From an uncultured Clostridia bacterium (GTDB taxonomy: Bacteria; Bacillota; Clostridia; Oscillospirales; Ruminococcaceae), in assembly GCA_947588805.1 (NCBI GenBank), contig CANPYR010000002.1, forward strand, positions 35,035-99,034: a stretch of 64,000 bases of DNA. The letters are read 5' to 3'. Positions 60,121-64,000 of the stretch are shown piece by piece. A program made the translations under genes and the position numbers. How positions within the stretch are numbered: the stretch's first letter is position 1; the number at the start of each line of letters is the position of its first letter. The notes under the pieces were generated by a model. The model was not told where the DNA came from and ran no database searches. It worked only from the letters and a program-made list of their open reading frames with translations.

Positions 60121-62502
60121 ATGAACGAAAACTATATTACTCTTGAACTACATAAAATACTTGAAATGCTAATAGGGGAGTGCTCTAACGAAGCTTCAAG
60201 AAGGCTTGCGGAGAACACCGAACCTATCGCTGACGCGGAGCTTGTAAGAGCCGAGGTATCTAAAACCTTCGACGCCTATAACGCTTCTTCAAAAATAGGA
60301 AGCCCGAGCTTTTTTGCATTTGCCGATACCGCCGCAATTGCAAACAGAGCTAAATCCGGCGCTGTTTTAAGCCTTAAGGAGCTTTTGGACGTTTCCAAGA
60401 CTCTCACGCAGACGGAAGCTCTTCTTTCATGGCGCAGACAGCTTGAAGGAGACTTTAAGCTCGACTATCTCTTTGAATGCCTTTTCGACAACAGGCATTT
60501 GAACGACCGCATAACATCCTCGATATTAAGCGAGGAGGAAATAAGCGACAACGCGAGCCCGGAGCTTGCTTCTATCAGAAAAAAGATAGCGAACGCCGGT
60601 TCTAAAATCCGCGAGAGTCTTGATAAGATAATCAAATCCTCCGATTCTAAGGACTATCTCCAGGAAAGCCTTGTAACTTTACGCGACGGAAGATATGTTC
60701 TTCCCGTAAAATCCGAGCATAAGAGCAAGGTCTCGGGTCTTGTCCATTCGACTTCGGCGAGCGGTCAGACATACTTCATCGAGCCGCTGGCGGTGGTGGA
60801 AGCAAACAACGAGATAACTATACTTAAAGGCAAAGAGCAGGAGGAAATAGATCGGATACTCAAGGAAATGACCGCGGAGGTAGCGGGATTTTCCGAACAG
60901 CTTTCCTCGGATTTCACCGCCGCGGCGCAGATAAATCTCTATTTCGCCAAGGCTTCTCTCGGAGCCAAAATGGCGGCTTCAATGCCCGAGATCTCGGACG
61001 ACGGGGAGATAATTCTAAAAAAAGCAAGGCACCCGCTTATCAACAAGGATAAGGTGGTGCCGGTGGATTTTGCGCTCGGTAAAGACTACGACAGCCTTAT
61101 TATCACCGGTCCGAATACCGGAGGAAAAACGGTAATACTTAAAACAGTCGGACTTTTAACGCTTATGACAATGTGCGGACTTATGATCCCGGTATCGGAC
61201 GGGAGCAAGGTCACGGTATTCCGTAACATCCTTGTCGATATCGGCGATCAGCAATCGATTGAGCAGAGCCTTTCGACGTTTTCATCGCATATGAATAAGG
61301 TGATAGAGATACTTTACATCGTAGATTCAAGCTCTCTGGTGCTTATTGACGAGCTCGGCTCAGGCACGGACCCAGTTGAAGGAGCGGCGCTTGCCGTTGC
61401 GATAATAGAAAGGATCCACGCTCTCGGCGGTAAGCTTGTTACGACTACACACTATCAGGAGCTTAAGCTTTATGCTCTTGAAACCGACGGCGTAGAGAAT
61501 GCGTCCTGCGAATTTGACGTAAAGACCTTAAGACCGACATACAGGCTCATCATAGGCTCTCCCGGAAAATCTAACGCTTTTGCGATATCGGCGCGCCTTG
61601 GGCTTGACGATTCGATAATAAAGGCTGCGGAAGCTATGCTGACAGGGGAGTCAAGAAGATTAGAAACTATACTCGATAATCTTGAAGCCACGCGGCAGCA
61701 GCTTGAAAAGAACGAGAAATTAGCGGACGAATATCGTCGCGAGACCGAAAAATTGAGAAACGAGGTCGCAGAGGAAAGAAGAAAGCTGACCGAAACAAAA
61801 GATAAAGAAATAGAGCTTGCTAAGCGTGAAGCGAGATCGATCGTAGAGCGGATAAGCAGACAGTCGGCTCAGCTTATGGACGAGTTGGAAGAAATAAGGA
61901 AATCTAAGGATAAGGATGAATTTTCCAAACGCGTATCCGATCAGAAGATGCAGTACAAGCGGCAAATCAATTCTCTGTATGACGAAGCTGCAAAATTAAG
62001 TGAACATCAGGACGAATACGTTCTTCCGAGACCGCTCAAAAAAGGCGACGACGTAACGCTTACAGACGGAAACAAGAGCGGGATAGTGATTTCGCCGCCC
62101 GACAGCGCCGGAAACGTCATGGTCCAGGTCGGGATAATGAAAACGAAGGTACACGTATCAAAGTTAAGGCTTGTAGAAAAATCCGTGACATTCAACAACA
62201 AAAAGATCCCGCAGAAAACCTCGGTATCAAAATCCGTTGAGAGCAGAGCTACGAGACGTCCGGAGCTTGAGCTTGACATAAGAGGTTACACCGTGGACGA
62301 AGGACTGTACGAGCTTGACAGCTTCATCGACCGAGCGATAATGAGCGGAAACAAAGTCGTTACGATAATACACGGCAAAGGCACAGGAGCTTTAAAGACA
62401 GCCGTGCGCGAGCGGCTTAGAAAACACCCGATGGTTCAGTCGTCAAGAAAAGGGGTATACGGAGAGGGCGAAGACGGCGTAACGGTCTGCGAGCTGAAAT
62501 AA
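60121..62502 (+). CDS. mutS2: endonuclease MutS2
   Basis: TGPNTGGKTVILKTVGLLTLM, C-terminal Smr domain ELDIRGYTVDEGL...IIHGKGTGALK. Confidence 0.96.
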   Translation: MNENYITLELHKILEMLIGECSNEASRRLAENTEPIADAELVRAEVSKTFDAYNASSKIGSPSFFAFADTAAIANRAKSGAVLSLKELLDVSKTLTQTEALLSWRRQLEGDFKLDYLFECLFDNRHLNDRITSSILSEEEISDNASPELASIRKKIANAGSKIRESLDKIIKSSDSKDYLQESLVTLRDGRYVLPVKSEHKSKVSGLVHSTSASGQTYFIEPLAVVEANNEITILKGKEQEEIDRILKEMTAEVAGFSEQLSSDFTAAAQINLYFAKASLGAKMAASMPEISDDGEIILKKARHPLINKDKVVPVDFALGKDYDSLIITGPNTGGKTVILKTVGLLTLMTMCGLMIPVSDGSKVTVFRNILVDIGDQQSIEQSLSTFSSHMNKVIEILYIVDSSSLVLIDELGSGTDPVEGAALAVAIIERIHALGGKLVTTTHYQELKLYALETDGVENASCEFDVKTLRPTYRLIIGSPGKSNAFAISARLGLDDSIIKAAEAMLTGESRRLETILDNLEATRQQLEKNEKLADEYRRETEKLRNEVAEERRKLTETKDKEIELAKREARSIVERISRQSAQLMDELEEIRKSKDKDEFSKRVSDQKMQYKRQINSLYDEAAKLSEHQDEYVLPRPLKKGDDVTLTDGNKSGIVISPPDSAGNVMVQVGIMKTKVHVSKLRLVEKSVTFNNKKIPQKTSVSKSVESRATRRPELELDIRGYTVDEGLYELDSFIDRAIMSGNKVVTIIHGKGTGALKTAVRERLRKHPMVQSSRKGVYGEGEDGVTVCELK

Positions 62503-62536
62503 GACTTGCAAGGGGAGGCGAAAATATATATCCGGA

Positions 62537-62568
62537 GATGTTCGCATAATAAAAATTATGCGAACATC
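62537..62568. repeat. perfect 14-bp inverted repeat between mutS2 and xer gene
   Basis: GATGTTCGCATAAT-AAAA-ATTATGCGAACATC. Confidence 0.9.
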
Positions 62569-62675
62569 AGGGGACTACAAAAACCGGATTAAAGCCGATT
62601 ACAGCCGTCCCGGCCTTAGAGCCCTTAAATCCCGCCATATCCGAATCTTCCAATCAATTTTTACGGAGTTCTATT

Positions 62676-63701
62676 ATGAAAAAAGAATACATTTCAGACT
62701 GTCCATATTATCTAAACGATTTTCTTACATACATCCGTGTGATCCGCAACCACACCGACCGTACCGAGGAAGATTATTATATCGATCTGCGAATCTTTTT
62801 AAGATATCTTTTGCTAACTCATGGCGACGTTCCCGACGGCACTCCGTTTGAGGAAATCAAAATCAAGAACTGTCCTCTTGAATATGTTGAAAATCTATCT
62901 CTTATGGGCGCATATCAGTATATGCAATTTTTGATGGAAGAACGTGGAAATTCTAATTCGTCACGTTCACGCCGCACCTCTTCCCTTCGTCAGTTCTATG
63001 AATATCTCTCCGGCAAGGCCGGGCTCATTTCCAAAAATCCGGTAGAATTGCTTGAACATCCGCGTCCGCAGCAAAAGCTTCCCAAATATCTCCAATTAGA
63101 GCAGTCGGTTCAGCTCTTAAACAGCATTGAAAGCAAAAACCAAGCGCGCGACTACTGCATAATAACACTGTTTTTAAACTGCGGAATGCGGCTTTCGGAG
63201 CTTGTGGGACTAAATATCAGCGACTACAGCGAATCCGCGCGTACCTTGAGAGTCTTCGGCAAGGGCCAAAAGGAACGTATCATCTATATAAACGACGCCT
63301 GTATTTCGGCAATAAACGACTATTTAAAGGTACGTCCGGAATCCCCGAACGAGCCTGACGCGATGTTTATTTCCGCTAATTCCTACGGCCAAAAGCGCCT
63401 TTCGAACCGCCGAGTCCAAAGAATCGTCGAGGATCAGCTCGAGCGAGCAGGTCTTGGAAATCTCGGACTCTCTACTCATAAGCTTCGCCATACTGCGGCA
63501 ACGCTGATGTATGAATACGGCGGCGTGGATCCGATGGTGCTTAAGGATGTTTTGGGACATAAGAGCGTAGCTACAACTCAGATCTATACGCACCTCTCGG
63601 ATATCGACAGGCAAAAAGCCGCGGAAAATACTCCGCTTGCAACATTCAAGGCCAAGCCTAAGAAGCCCGATTCATCCGATAATAACGACGAGGAAAAATA
63701 A
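62676..63701 (+). CDS. tyrosine recombinase, XerC/XerD-like
   Basis: SAM-like N-domain; catalytic GMRLSELVGL, HKLRHTAATLMYE, LGHKSVATTQIYTHLS. Confidence 0.92.
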   Translation: MKKEYISDCPYYLNDFLTYIRVIRNHTDRTEEDYYIDLRIFLRYLLLTHGDVPDGTPFEEIKIKNCPLEYVENLSLMGAYQYMQFLMEERGNSNSSRSRRTSSLRQFYEYLSGKAGLISKNPVELLEHPRPQQKLPKYLQLEQSVQLLNSIESKNQARDYCIITLFLNCGMRLSELVGLNISDYSESARTLRVFGKGQKERIIYINDACISAINDYLKVRPESPNEPDAMFISANSYGQKRLSNRRVQRIVEDQLERAGLGNLGLSTHKLRHTAATLMYEYGGVDPMVLKDVLGHKSVATTQIYTHLSDIDRQKAAENTPLATFKAKPKKPDSSDNNDEEK

Positions 63702-63705
63702 AACT

Positions 63706-63743
63706 CCCCCGGCGGCAGAATTAAGCCGTTCGGGGGTGATTTT
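63706..63743 (+). terminator. intrinsic terminator after xer gene
   Basis: CCCCCGGCGGC ... GCCGTTCGGGGG stem followed by tgatttta. Confidence 0.65.
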
Positions 63744-63807
63744 ATCTATATTATATATACTATTGCATAGTAAAGCGCCGCAGTGATAAATTCACGCGGC
63801 GCTGCTT

Positions 63808-63884
<77 letters not shown>

Positions 63885-63923
63885 ATAAATGTTTGCGTCG
63901 CAAGCTCTTGCGCATGCGACGCT

Positions 63924-63997
63924 TGGAGCGGGTGATGGGAATCGAACCCACGCGACCAGCTTGGAAGGCTGGAGTTCTACCATTGAACTACACCCGC
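63924..63997 (-). tRNA. tRNA-Gly (TCC), CCA encoded
   Basis: Minus-strand cloverleaf GCGGGTG/CACCCGC, anticodon loop cTTCCaa, GGTTCGATTCC, CCA. Confidence 0.95.
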
Positions 63998-64000
63998 ATA

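Noticed and set aside
62537-62568. LexA/DinR box in the inverted repeat before the recombinase gene
   Set aside because: Half-sites are GTTCG...CGAAC with a long spacer, i.e. the opposite orientation of the Gram-positive CGAAC-N4-GTTCG operator.

Overview
This 64-kb window looks like an ordinary chromosomal segment of a spore-forming Firmicute (Clostridia / Oscillospirales-like, inferred from gene content and order). Almost all genes are housekeeping or sporulation genes on the + strand: T-box/tyrS, two secreted cell-wall proteins, an NfnAB-like pair, yajC, spoIIIAA-AH, asp23-nusB-(tsaD-like)-xseAB-ispA-dxs-tlyA-nadK-argR-recN, mltG, U32 protease, manA, tRNA-His, dnaI/dnaD-like (minus), ylbF-mutS-mutL-miaA, sepF-ylmH-divIVA-ileS-lspA-rluD, split transketolase, yunB-ligA-gatCAB, ylbJ (minus), yqfCD-phoH-ybeY-era-yqzL-recO-mutS2, a Xer-type recombinase, tRNA-Arg and tRNA-Gly. 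I see no CRISPR, rRNA, prophage, transposase or biosynthetic cluster. The most unusual signal is a ~172-bp imperfectly palindromic intergenic repeat: two ~90% identical copies in opposite orientation (1152-1322 and 10159-10330) and a third, internally shortened copy (55234-55333), MITE-like and without a transposase. One copy sits between the tyrS T-box terminator and the tyrS start codon. Other points: a terminator-like hairpin whose 3' arm is the Shine-Dalgarno of the next gene and whose core resembles a Fur-family operator (10368-10420), a similar hairpin/SD overlap at yunB, two genes below the ORF-track cutoff (xseB and a YqzL-like microprotein), a consistent extended -10 promoter grammar, and several conserved but poorly understood proteins. 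All calls are from reading the sequence; no searches were run.
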